This document shows positions 28,901 through 35,600 of a stretch of DNA of 35,600 bases, one piece after another. Position 1 is the first letter of the stretch, and the number at the start of each line of letters is the position of its first letter. Below the pieces are notes generated by a model. That model made no database searches. It saw only the letters and a list, made by a program, of their open reading frames with translations, and was not told where the DNA came from. The stretch comes from Planctomycetota bacterium (lineage in GTDB: Bacteria; Planctomycetota; MHYJ01; WSZJ01): positions 1 to 35,600 of the forward strand of contig WSZJ01000029.1 of NCBI GenBank assembly GCA_009773755.1. Reading direction: 5' to 3'. The translations under genes and the position numbers were made by a program.

Positions 28901-30247
28901 ATGACCTGTCGAATGCTGGCGGCCGCGGTGATGGCGGCCTCGCTCGTCGCGGGCGCGGCCCGCGCGGAGGAGCCGCAGGAGTCGGAGCTCGCGGGAGAAC
29001 ACGAGAGAGAGATCTTCTGCGTCGCGTGGAGCCCGGACGGGACGATGCTGGCGTCCTCCGGAGACGACAGCGCGATCGTCGTCTGGGACCCGAAAGCGGA
29101 GACGCGCAAGTTCCGGCTCGATGGGCGCGAGGGTTCGGTCTGTGCGGTCGCCTGGAGCGCGGACAGCAAGTTCCTCGCGAGCGCCGATGCGCACGGTCCG
29201 ATCCGCGTCTGGGACATCGGGCGGCGGAGGCAGGCTCGCGAAATCGAGGGACACGAGGACGGATGTCTCGGCGTCGCGTGGCGCGGCGACGTGATCGCAA
29301 GCACCGGCAGAGACGGAATGCTCAAGCTGACGGACTCCAGGAACGGTTCGGAACTCCGTCGCTGGAAGATGAAAGGTGAGCCGTGGGGTTGCGCGCTCAG
29401 CCCCGACGGGTCGAAGGCTGCCGTCGTCGACGAGCAGGGCGGCGTGGGAGTCTACGACGCGCTCGGCGGAAAGATCCTCCATTCGCTGCGCGGCCACACG
29501 GACCAGGTGCGGGGCGTCGCGTTCAGCCCGAACGGGAAGAGCCTCGCAACGGCGAGTTTCGACGGCACCGTGCGCCTGTGGGACCTGGACAGCGGTCGCG
29601 CGCTTCAGATATTGAAGGTCGCCGACGTGCGCGTCTGCGGCGTGGCATTCAGGCCGGACGGCAAGTGGCTGGCGACGGGAAGCCACGACGGCAGCGTCAA
29701 GGTGTACGAAGTAGCTTCAGGAAACATCGTGCACGACTTCGACGGCCGTAACGAGAATTTTCAGGCCGCTGCGTGGAGCCCGGACGGAAAAGTCCTGGCG
29801 GCGGCCGGCGGCGACAGGAAAGTGCATCTCTTCTCGTTCGAGCGGGTGGGGCGTGTGATCGAACCGCCGCCGCGTCATGACCATCCTCCCCATGTGGATC
29901 CGCCGAAGCCGCCTCCGCCGGATCCTCCGAAGCCGGACAACCGCGACATCGCGCGGAAGCAGATCAAGGACCTCGATGCGGCGCTGAAGGGGTTCCAGTC
30001 CGACCACGGGTACCTGCCGCATTCCGTTAACGCCGGGATGGTGGTCGCGCTCTCCGGCGGCCGGCGCGATGTGCATTACCGCTTCGCCCGCGAAGAGCTG
30101 AACGCCCGGAACGAGGCAATCGACGTGTGGGGAAATCCGCTGATCTATCACTCGCCCGGCAGGAAGGGCTCGGCGTTCGACCTGTTCTCGTGCGGCCCGA
30201 ACGGGAAGGACGAGTGCGGGGCGGGAGACGACATCGGGAACTGGTAG
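28901..30247 (+). CDS. Secreted WD40 propeller fused to a pseudopilin-like C-terminal domain
   Basis: I start this 448-residue protein at the ATG at 28901, with GGAGG five bases upstream, because it opens a clear signal peptide (AAAVMAASLVAGAARA, cut after about residue 22). Seven WD repeats follow (about 30-325; examples FCVAWSPDGTMLASSGDD and GVAFSPNGKSLATASFDGTV), enough for a closed seven-bladed propeller. A Pro/His/Asp-rich linker (PPPRHDHPP...PPKPPPPDPPKP) leads to a C-terminal domain of about 100 residues. This domain matches the globular part of type II secretion pseudopilins such as GspG: ALKGFQSDHGYLP, then IDVWGNPLIYHSPG, FDLFSCGPNGKDECGAGDDIGNW. The usual N-terminal pilin helix is absent. 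The propeller would act outside the cytoplasm. A strong terminator follows. Partner and function are unknown. Confidence 0.87.
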   Translation: MTCRMLAAAVMAASLVAGAARAEEPQESELAGEHEREIFCVAWSPDGTMLASSGDDSAIVVWDPKAETRKFRLDGREGSVCAVAWSADSKFLASADAHGPIRVWDIGRRRQAREIEGHEDGCLGVAWRGDVIASTGRDGMLKLTDSRNGSELRRWKMKGEPWGCALSPDGSKAAVVDEQGGVGVYDALGGKILHSLRGHTDQVRGVAFSPNGKSLATASFDGTVRLWDLDSGRALQILKVADVRVCGVAFRPDGKWLATGSHDGSVKVYEVASGNIVHDFDGRNENFQAAAWSPDGKVLAAAGGDRKVHLFSFERVGRVIEPPPRHDHPPHVDPPKPPPPDPPKPDNRDIARKQIKDLDAALKGFQSDHGYLPHSVNAGMVVALSGGRRDVHYRFAREELNARNEAIDVWGNPLIYHSPGRKGSAFDLFSCGPNGKDECGAGDDIGNW

Positions 30248-30264
30248 GTCCGGAAGTACATCAA

Positions 30265-30299
30265 CCCCCGCGGGCATTGCGCTCGCGGGGGTTTTTTTT
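30265..30299 (+). terminator. Rho-independent terminator after the WD40 gene
   Basis: CCCCCGCG (30265-30272) pairs with CGCGGGGG (30284-30291), followed by eight T (30292-30299). It lies 18 bases after the WD40 stop codon. The opposite strand lacks a T-run after the stem, so it serves the plus-strand gene only. Confidence 0.92.
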
Positions 30300-30391
30300 G
30301 AGCGTCGCAGAGTCGAAGCGGCGATCAGCTCAGGCTGCGCACTTCGTGAAGCGCGTACCTCCAGGTGACCTGAGGCATGTCCCTCGAGCCT

Positions 30392-31429
30392 CTATTCGCC
30401 CGCCGGCTTCTTCAGCTCTTCCTCCAGCATCGCCTCGCCCCCGCCCTTCACCAGCTTCCCCTCCGGGTTGATCAGGATCACCGTCGGGAACGAGTGGATG
30501 CCGAGCTTCCTGATTGTGTCGCCGGAAGCGTCGAGGAGGATCGGGAAGGGGAGCGACTTCCCGCCCCACTTGTCCCTGATGATCGGCTTCAGCTTCTCGT
30601 CGAGTTCCTCGAACGACTTCGCCCGTGCGTCGTGGAACGCGAGGATCTCAAAGCGATCGCGCTGGTCCTTGTGCTTCTCGTAGAACTCCATGAGGCGCGG
30701 CAGACTGCCGCCGGTGCACGGGCCTCACCAGAAACCCCAGAACTCGATGAGGACCCACTTGCCTCTGTAGCCTGCGGGCTGCGCGGTCTTCGCGACTCCG
30801 CGCGCATCGCTCAGCGTCCAGGCGGGGAATTCCTTGCCCATCAGCATCGCGAGCGCGGTCGGCGCTACCTTGAGAAGGCCGAGATCCAGCGTCTTGCCGG
30901 AGACCGCTTCGAATTTCTTCGAAAGCGAATCCATGTCCCGGTGGGAAATCCAGAAACTCCACGCGCCGGGAGGGAGCTTCGTCGACCACTTCAGATCCGT
31001 CGCGTGCAGATTACCCGCGCGCGCCGTTCCGAACTGCCACTGCAGCGAAGCGCCCGCCGGGCTGAGCGAAGCGTCGGTGCAGGCGAGCTCTCCCTTGACG
31101 GCTGCGAGCGGCGCCAGGCGGAGCGGCTGCGGTTTCGCGGCGTCCGCGACGACGGCGGCCGCGCCGCGCTCGCGGGCGGCGTCGAACGCGATCAGCGCGA
31201 CCGGCGGGCGGTAGTACTTGAGATTGAGCGTGAACGTCCCGTCCTCGCCTGTCTTCACGCCGTCGTACGCCTTGACTTCCGCGCCGAGCTGCCAGTTGGT
31301 CCCGACCTCGACGCCCGCGACAGGTTTCCCGTCGGCGTCAGTCACAGTTCCGGTCAGCGTGGTGTCGGCGGAAGCGCAGACTGCGAGCGCGAGGCTCGCG
31401 ATCGTCGCAAGGACGAAACGGGAATTCAT
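30392..31429 (-). CDS. Secreted thioredoxin-like protein, predicted selenoprotein (UGA at the redox site)
   Basis: Read through the TGA at 30727-30725, this is one 345-residue protein. It has a signal peptide (residues 1-21, ending AVCASA), a carboxypeptidase-regulatory-like beta domain (about 23-80; LTGTVTDADGKPVAGVEV) and a TlpA/ResA-like thioredoxin domain (about 198-340). The TGA is codon 235 and replaces the first cysteine of the redox motif: W-U-G-P-C (Cys238), where WCGPC is usual. The domain continues in the same frame with the cis-proline segment SFPTVILINPEGKLV. The TGA starts a SECIS-like hairpin. TGA ends other genes here, so the code is standard. The ATG at 31429 has GGAGG five bases upstream; MKEAF upstream overlaps that site. 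A thiol-disulfide or peroxide-reducing role in the periplasm is expected. Alternatives are a nonsense mutation or a base error. Confidence 0.85.
30691..30727 (-). promoter_or_regulatory. Candidate bacterial SECIS element
   Basis: On the minus strand TGAGGC (30727-30722, including the UGA) pairs perfectly with GCCTCA (30696-30691). An upper stem GCGGCA (30711-30706) pairs with TGCCGC (30702-30697), leaving a GUC loop (30705-30703). A ten-base bulge (30721-30712) lies on the 5' side. The loop begins 19 bases after the UGA and starts with G-U. This fits what is known of bacterial SECIS elements: a short apical loop with an early G, about 16-37 bases after the UGA. Confidence 0.75.
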
Positions 31430-31469
31430 GAATGCCTCCTTCATTGGCGGCGAACCGCCGCGGCCCGGT

Positions 31470-31973
31470 TTACGGACAGTACTTCTGCGCGATCCAGACG
31501 TGCATTTTCCCGATTTCGTTCACGACCGCGCGCCGGTGCGCCTCGGCTCCTTTCCAGTTGCTGTACGCCCCCGCGCTGACTTCCGCGCGCCGGTGCCCGG
31601 TGTTGTCGGTGTGGCCCTTCGGCTTGATCAGGACAATCGTGTCGTGCCACGCCTGCCCGCCGCCGATCAGCACGCGCGCCGCGGTGTTCCCCATGCTGAA
31701 ATCCAGGACGTCCGCGCGAAGCACGAGGTCCGCCGAGTCAGGATCCATCACCACCTGGTATCCGTAATGAGTCAGCAGTTCTTCCGCCGACTTCTTGATT
31801 TCCGTTTCCGTTGCCGCCTTGTCCAGCTCGGCGTGGCAATTCGTGATCTTCGGCTGCTCGACAAACACTCTCCGTCCGCCGACGCGTTCAATGGGATTCC
31901 CGTACTTGATCGGACCGCATCCGGTCGCGGCCAGGGCGGCAAATGCGAAGAGCGCGGCAGCTGCGAATTTCAC
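31470..31973 (-). CDS. Lipoprotein upstream of the selenoprotein gene
   Basis: The 167-residue product starts at a GTG with GGAGG upstream and has a lipobox LAATGC (Cys19). The mature part is a mixed alpha/beta fold (ADLVLRADVLDFSMGNTAARVLIGGGQAWHDTIVLI) whose pattern recalls the DUF4410 group of small lipoproteins; that match is tentative. Two cysteines remain after lipidation (in TNCHAEL and KYCP), which could be substrates of a thiol-disulfide protein. It lies 40 bases before the thioredoxin-like gene on the same strand, so the two are probably one operon. No function can be given. Confidence 0.75.
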   Translation of the reverse strand: MKFAAAALFAFAALAATGCGPIKYGNPIERVGGRRVFVEQPKITNCHAELDKAATETEIKKSAEELLTHYGYQVVMDPDSADLVLRADVLDFSMGNTAARVLIGGGQAWHDTIVLIKPKGHTDNTGHRRAEVSAGAYSNWKGAEAHRRAVVNEIGKMHVWIAQKYCP

Positions 31974-32103
31974 GATTTCCCCCTCCTATGAGAAGCGGCG
32001 CCGGGCGCCGGCTTCTGGTTCGGGGAGGAATCCTACCAGAATCGACTCGCGAACTTCAGAGACGGGCAAGGTGAAGTTCTTGCTACCGCTTCGCCGCCAG
32101 CAC

Positions 32104-32130
32104 AAAAAAACCGCCCCGAATGAGGGGCGG
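32104..32130 (-). terminator. Rho-independent terminator, minus strand
   Basis: Minus-strand CCGCCCC (32130-32124), loop TCATTC, GGGGCGG (32117-32111), then seven T (32110-32104). No T-run follows the stem on the plus strand. It implies that transcription passes through the region just downstream of the 32667 kinase gene. Confidence 0.88.
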
Positions 32131-32265
32131 AGACGAAGGGCGGAGGTGCGGTCACGGCCTGAACATCACGGGCACCTGACCACCACAGGCCGAACGGCAA
32201 AGCCACCAGCCAGTCACTTCCCGATCACCTTCTGACTGTGTCGCACAGGCCTCCTTTCATCCCCG
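32104..32265 (-). ncRNA. Candidate structured small RNA ending in a terminator
   Basis: On the minus strand, pairings include CTGTG/CACAG (loop CGA), CAGTCA/TGACTG, GCCG/CGGC, and GGCCTG/CAGGCC, followed by the terminator at 32130-32104. The density of short perfect stems in about 150 bases suggests a folded RNA. It does not match the consensus I know for tmRNA, RNase P RNA, SRP RNA, 6S RNA or the common riboswitches. It overlaps a possible ten-codon peptide. Low confidence. Confidence 0.3.
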
Positions 32266-32666
32266 TACACCCCGCACCATGCCGCCCGACTGACGCGCGT
32301 CGCCGACCGGGGGTACTTCAACGCCGACTCGCCCCGGACCGGACACGCGAGGGACGCGCGCCCCGACACCGGCTTCGCGGAGGCCGCTCGCGACCTGCGG
32401 AAGACTCCGCGAGACTTTCACGGCGTCCGAGGGAAGCGCTTCGAGGACCGGGCAGGACTGCCTCGCTTCTCGTCCCTGCTTCGGGTTCGCCTTGGGGAGC
32501 TTTTTCGCTCGCCTCGGGCTTGCCTCGGACCGTCTTACTACGGTGCAAGGTCCATGCCCGACGGGGAAGCGGTTAGCTCGCGTTTTGCGGGCCGAAGTGG
32601 CTGTTATTTCGCGGAGGGGTGGGGAAGGAGAGCCATCCTTTGCAGAGGCGACCTGCGACGCGCGCT

Positions 32667-35600
32667 TCAACGGCACCGCCCGCGCAGTTCGAGGTACTCC
32701 GGATCTTGACGCACCACGTCAAACGCCTTCTCCCCGTCCAGCCGCTTCCCCTCGTCGAACCCCAGCTCCATCGACTCCTTGAGCGCCTTCAGCGCCGACT
32801 TCGTCTTGCCCGAAGCGGCGCGCGCCCGCGCGTCGCGGTACAGCACGCCTCCGGAGCGGCGGACGGCGAGGCACCGTTTGCCGGCGTCGATCGAGGACTC
32901 CGCGTCACCGTGCTGCCACCAGAATTGCTGAAGCAGGCGCCAGATCCCCCACAGCCCCTCCCGCGCCTGCAGGCGCGCAGCCGAGCCCTCCGGCGCCTGG
33001 GCCGACGCGAGCGTCAGGAGCCCTGCCAGGCTCGCCACCACGTCCCCCGCCTCCTTCGGCGTCTTCACCGCAGCCGCGCGTGCTTTCAGATTTGCGAAGA
33101 GCTTCTTTGCGGCCTCCAGCTGGGCCTCCGGCAGGTCGGTGGAAAGGAAGGCCGTCTCAAGCGCCTCCATGGCCTCCGTGTACCGCCCCAGGAGGACCAG
33201 CGCCCCGGCAAGGTTCGGGTACGTCCGGTTGAAACCCGGCAGCTCCCGCCTCACCCGCTCGAAGAACTCGAGGGCGCGGGCGGGGTCGTCGTTCTCGAGG
33301 TAAGCGACCCCGAACTCCATCCAGTCCGCCGAGGTGAATTCCCTGGCCGGCTTTCGCGCGAACTGCTCGATCGCCAGCGCCGTGTTCCCGCAGGCGTATT
33401 CGCACCGCGCCGCCGACTGCAGCCACGACACTTCAACCTCCGAGCCGCGCTTCATCTGCCGGTAGAGCCGGAGGGCCTCGTGAGGCTTCTCCTCCTTTTC
33501 GCGAACCTCTCCCGCGAGTCCCAGGACCTGGTCCGGTTCGAGCAGCGCCCTGTTTTCATCGATCAGGGCGAGCGCGCGGTCGAAGCGCCTGAAGGCGGTC
33601 AGGACGGAAATCAGGCGCCAGACGGCGTTGGCGCGGTCCTCGCGGTCGCGCGCGGTCCGCACCCATTCCTCGCCGTAGACGATCGCCGAAGCTTCTTCCC
33701 CGCAGGCCTCGCACACGTAGGCCGCGGTAGCCAGCCAGACCGGATTCTGCCGGAGGCGCTCCACCGGGAGGCGGACCTTTTCCACCGCTTCCGCGTACAG
33801 TCCGCTTGACGCCAGCCCCTTCGCGAGCTCGAGGCGGAAGTGGACGGAGCCGGGGGCGAGTTCGGCGGCGCGCCGGCGCCACGGCAGGGCCTCCAGGGGG
33901 GGCATTTGCGCGTACTCCATGAGGTCGGCGCGGAGTTCGTGGAAGACGGGCGCGTACGGATTCAGCGCGATGCAGCGGTCCATTTCGACGATCGCATCCT
34001 CGAAGCGGAGCGCGAGATGCGCCATCATGGCCCGCCCCAGCGCCGCCTTCTCCGCCGCCACCCCGAGCTCCAGGACCCGCGTGAAATCCGCGACCGCCCG
34101 GTCTCGCAGCGCGGATTCCTCGGGCGTGAGCTCGCGCAGCTTCGTCATCTCCAGCCGCTCCAGTCCGAGGCGTTCCGGTCCCCGGACGCTCGCCGAAGAA
34201 TTGCCCATGTCCCGCCGCGAGCTGAGCACGCGCCTCCAGAGCTGTTCCTGCAGAATGTCCCCGTGCTCGAACCAGGCCAGCGCGTGTTTCTGGTTGAGCG
34301 CGATCGCCTTCTCCAGCTCCGCAAGCGCCTGCGGGACTCGCGCCCGCCAGCGGTGAACGCGCCCCAGCTGGTAGTGCGCCTCGGCGTTTTCCGGCGCAAT
34401 CGAGGCCGCTGCCGCGAGCCGTTCCTCCGCCCTGAAGATCAGCGGCCAGGCGCGCTGGTCCTCTCCCGCCACCCATGCCGCATCCCCCTGCTCAAACGCG
34501 GTCACCCCCTCCCGCAGCGCCACCTCGGCCCGCCGATCCCGCTCCGCGGCTTCCTCGAATCGCTTCCGCGCGTCCTCGGAACCTCGCCTCGCCTGGACGG
34601 CCAGCACCAGGCCGACGACAGCCAGGACGAGCAGGGAAGCGGCCGCCGCGAACGAAACGGCAGGGCGGCGGCGCACGGCGGAGAGGAAGCGTTCGCCGGC
34701 GCCCACCGGCCGCGCGAGGATCGGCTCGCCCGCGAGCCACCGCTTCAAGTCAGCCTCCATCTCCCCGGCCGACGCGTATCGTGCGGCCGGCGACTTGCGC
34801 ATCGCCTTGAGGCAGATCGTCTCGAGGTCCGCATGCAGGCCCGTGCGCAGCCGCGATGGCGGGGCGGGTTCCTGGTCGATGACGGCTTTGGCGACCTCGG
34901 CGAGCGTCGATCCGGCGAAAGGCGGATGTCCGGTCAGCGTCTCGTAGAGAGTCGCGCCGAGCGACCAGACGTCCGTCGCCGCGGTCGCGTGGCGCCCGCG
35001 GCCGGCGGCCTGCTCGGGGCTCATGTACTGCGGCGTGCCGAAGACCTCCCCCGAGGCGGTCAGACCGGCTGCCGCGCCCGCGGCGTCGCGCGCGAGGCCG
35101 AAGTCCCCCAGCACCGTCCGATTCCCCGCGCCGAGCAGGATGTTGTGCGGCTTCACGTCCCGGTGCACCACCCCGGCCCGGTGCGCGTGTTCCAGCGCCC
35201 CCGCGACGTCCGCAGCGACCTGCGCCGCTTCGCGCGGCGGAAGCGGCCCTTCCTCCAGCACGCGCTGCCGCAGCGACCGACCCTCCACGTACTCCATCGT
35301 GAACCACATCTTTCCATCCGTGTGCCCGATGTCGTGCACGGGGATCAGCCCCGGGTGCGACCCGAGCCGCGCGAGCACGGCGGCTTCGCGACGGAAGCGC
35401 TCGATGTCGGTCGCGGTCGCGTCGCTTCCGGCCAGCAGCACTTTGAGCGCGACTTCGCGGCCGAGCTTCGGGTCGAGCGCGCGGTAGACGACGCCCATTC
35501 CGCCACGGCCCAGCTCGCGCAGGATGCGGTACTCCCCGAAGGTCGCCGGCGCCGCGGCCGGGGCCGACGCTCCCGCGCCGCCCGGCACGACCGTCCGGTC
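32667..35600 (-). CDS. Ser/Thr protein kinase with TPR-like tail (5' end outside the window)
   Basis: The frame is open to the edge of the window. A GTG at 35588 exists, but D-R-T-V-V-P-G-G reads on from further upstream, so the real start probably lies outside. Numbered from that GTG (973 residues), a Hanks kinase domain spans about 18-290: GRGGMG, Lys49, HRDVKPHN (Asp144), DFG (162-164), MSPEQ (189-193) and SLGATLYE. One membrane helix is at about 310-331. A long helical TPR-like tail follows, with units such as AHYQLGRVHRWRARVPQALAELEKAIALNQ. It lacks the HEPN-like and beta-rich modules and the hinge insert of the three array kinases and has a standard DFG. It is therefore a separate, typical planctomycetal kinase. 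Substrate is unknown. Confidence 0.9.
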   Translation of the reverse strand, partial: DRTVVPGGAGASAPAAAPATFGEYRILRELGRGGMGVVYRALDPKLGREVALKVLLAGSDATATDIERFRREAAVLARLGSHPGLIPVHDIGHTDGKMWFTMEYVEGRSLRQRVLEEGPLPPREAAQVAADVAGALEHAHRAGVVHRDVKPHNILLGAGNRTVLGDFGLARDAAGAAAGLTASGEVFGTPQYMSPEQAAGRGRHATAATDVWSLGATLYETLTGHPPFAGSTLAEVAKAVIDQEPAPPSRLRTGLHADLETICLKAMRKSPAARYASAGEMEADLKRWLAGEPILARPVGAGERFLSAVRRRPAVSFAAAASLLVLAVVGLVLAVQARRGSEDARKRFEEAAERDRRAEVALREGVTAFEQGDAAWVAGEDQRAWPLIFRAEERLAAAASIAPENAEAHYQLGRVHRWRARVPQALAELEKAIALNQKHALAWFEHGDILQEQLWRRVLSSRRDMGNSSASVRGPERLGLERLEMTKLRELTPEESALRDRAVADFTRVLELGVAAEKAALGRAMMAHLALRFEDAIVEMDRCIALNPYAPVFHELRADLMEYAQMPPLEALPWRRRAAELAPGSVHFRLELAKGLASSGLYAEAVEKVRLPVERLRQNPVWLATAAYVCEACGEEASAIVYGEEWVRTARDREDRANAVWRLISVLTAFRRFDRALALIDENRALLEPDQVLGLAGEVREKEEKPHEALRLYRQMKRGSEVEVSWLQSAARCEYACGNTALAIEQFARKPAREFTSADWMEFGVAYLENDDPARALEFFERVRRELPGFNRTYPNLAGALVLLGRYTEAMEALETAFLSTDLPEAQLEAAKKLFANLKARAAAVKTPKEAGDVVASLAGLLTLASAQAPEGSAARLQAREGLWGIWRLLQQFWWQHGDAESSIDAGKRCLAVRRSGGVLYRDARARAASGKTKSALKALKESMELGFDEGKRLDGEKAFDVVRQDPEYLELRGRCR

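Larger units (their letters stand above)
31974..32666. other. 693-base region without a convincing protein gene
   Basis: Open frames occur on both strands but none has a good start, ribosome site or protein-like composition across its length. The minus strand carries several possible RNA hairpins between about 32265 and 32104 and ends in a terminator. A short minus-strand frame of ten codons after AAAGGAGG (MRHSQKVIGK) is present near 32250-32220; whether it is translated is unclear. The region may be a long 3' trailer of the kinase gene at 32667, a separate RNA gene, or the decayed end of a mobile element. Confidence 0.5.

Noticed and set aside
30725-30727. TGA reassigned to an amino acid throughout the genome
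   Set aside because: TGA ends several well-defined genes in the window (for example at 2033, 22698 and 28763), so recoding must be local.
32238-32576. Plus-strand 112-codon frame and overlapping minus-strand 139-codon frame
   Set aside because: No ribosome site, Arg/Pro-rich composition typical of non-coding GC-rich DNA, and overlapping frames on both strands are equally open.

Overview
The window is GC-rich and reads like a chromosomal contig from an uncultured planctomycete-like, outer-membrane-bearing bacterium. The main hints are four large Hanks-type Ser/Thr kinases in 35 kb, a CxC/CxxC zinc-ribbon membrane protein of planctomycetal style, several lipoproteins with clear lipoboxes, a WD40 secreted protein, a caspase-like protein and a complete Mla/MCE lipid-transport operon. 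The taxonomic placement is inference from gene content. No rRNA, tRNA, insertion sequence or CRISPR array was seen.

Layout. 1-4.8 kb: arginine biosynthesis on the minus strand (argG, a bifunctional argB-type kinase/acetyltransferase, argC), with an unrelated plus-strand membrane protein between argB and argC. argG carries a frameshift with loss of a few residues. 4.9-8.7 kb: a four-gene minus-strand Mla-type operon (STAS-MlaE permease, MlaF ATPase, MCE/MlaD, auxiliary lipoprotein). 8.8-11.0 kb: minus-strand regulatory genes (GAF protein, small subtilase, ECF sigma factor, basic small protein). 11.1-22.7 kb: a tandem array of three paralogous giant kinases on the plus strand. Each has a HEPN-like N-terminal module, an unknown beta-rich module, a kinase domain with an insert, one membrane helix and a TPR-like tail. 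All three use non-AUG starts (TTG, CTG, TTG). 22.8-27.4 kb: a minus-strand operon of PPC-type lipoprotein, membrane-anchored caspase-like protein with an EF-hand loop, and a class III nucleotide cyclase that also appears to start at CTG. 27.5-30.3 kb: plus-strand orphan SPPY methyltransferase and a secreted seven-bladed WD40 protein fused to a pseudopilin-like tail, closed by a strong terminator. 30.4-32.0 kb: minus-strand lipoprotein and thioredoxin-like protein. 32.0-32.7 kb: no protein gene, but several RNA hairpins and a minus-strand terminator. 32.7-35.6 kb: a fourth kinase-TPR gene running off the window.

The most striking observation is in the thioredoxin-like gene (30392-31429). An in-frame TGA falls exactly on the first redox cysteine codon of the WCGPC motif (read as W-U-G-P-C). 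The TGA forms the base of a two-stem hairpin with a GUC loop that fits the bacterial SECIS pattern. TGA is used as an ordinary stop elsewhere in the window, so this is best read as a selenoprotein rather than a code change or random nonsense mutation.

The kinase array, the GAF/subtilase pair and the caspase/cyclase operon form a continuous 18-kb block rich in signalling, proteolytic and possible RNase (HEPN-like) modules. This resembles the vocabulary of bacterial conflict or programmed-response systems, but a functional link between them is inference.
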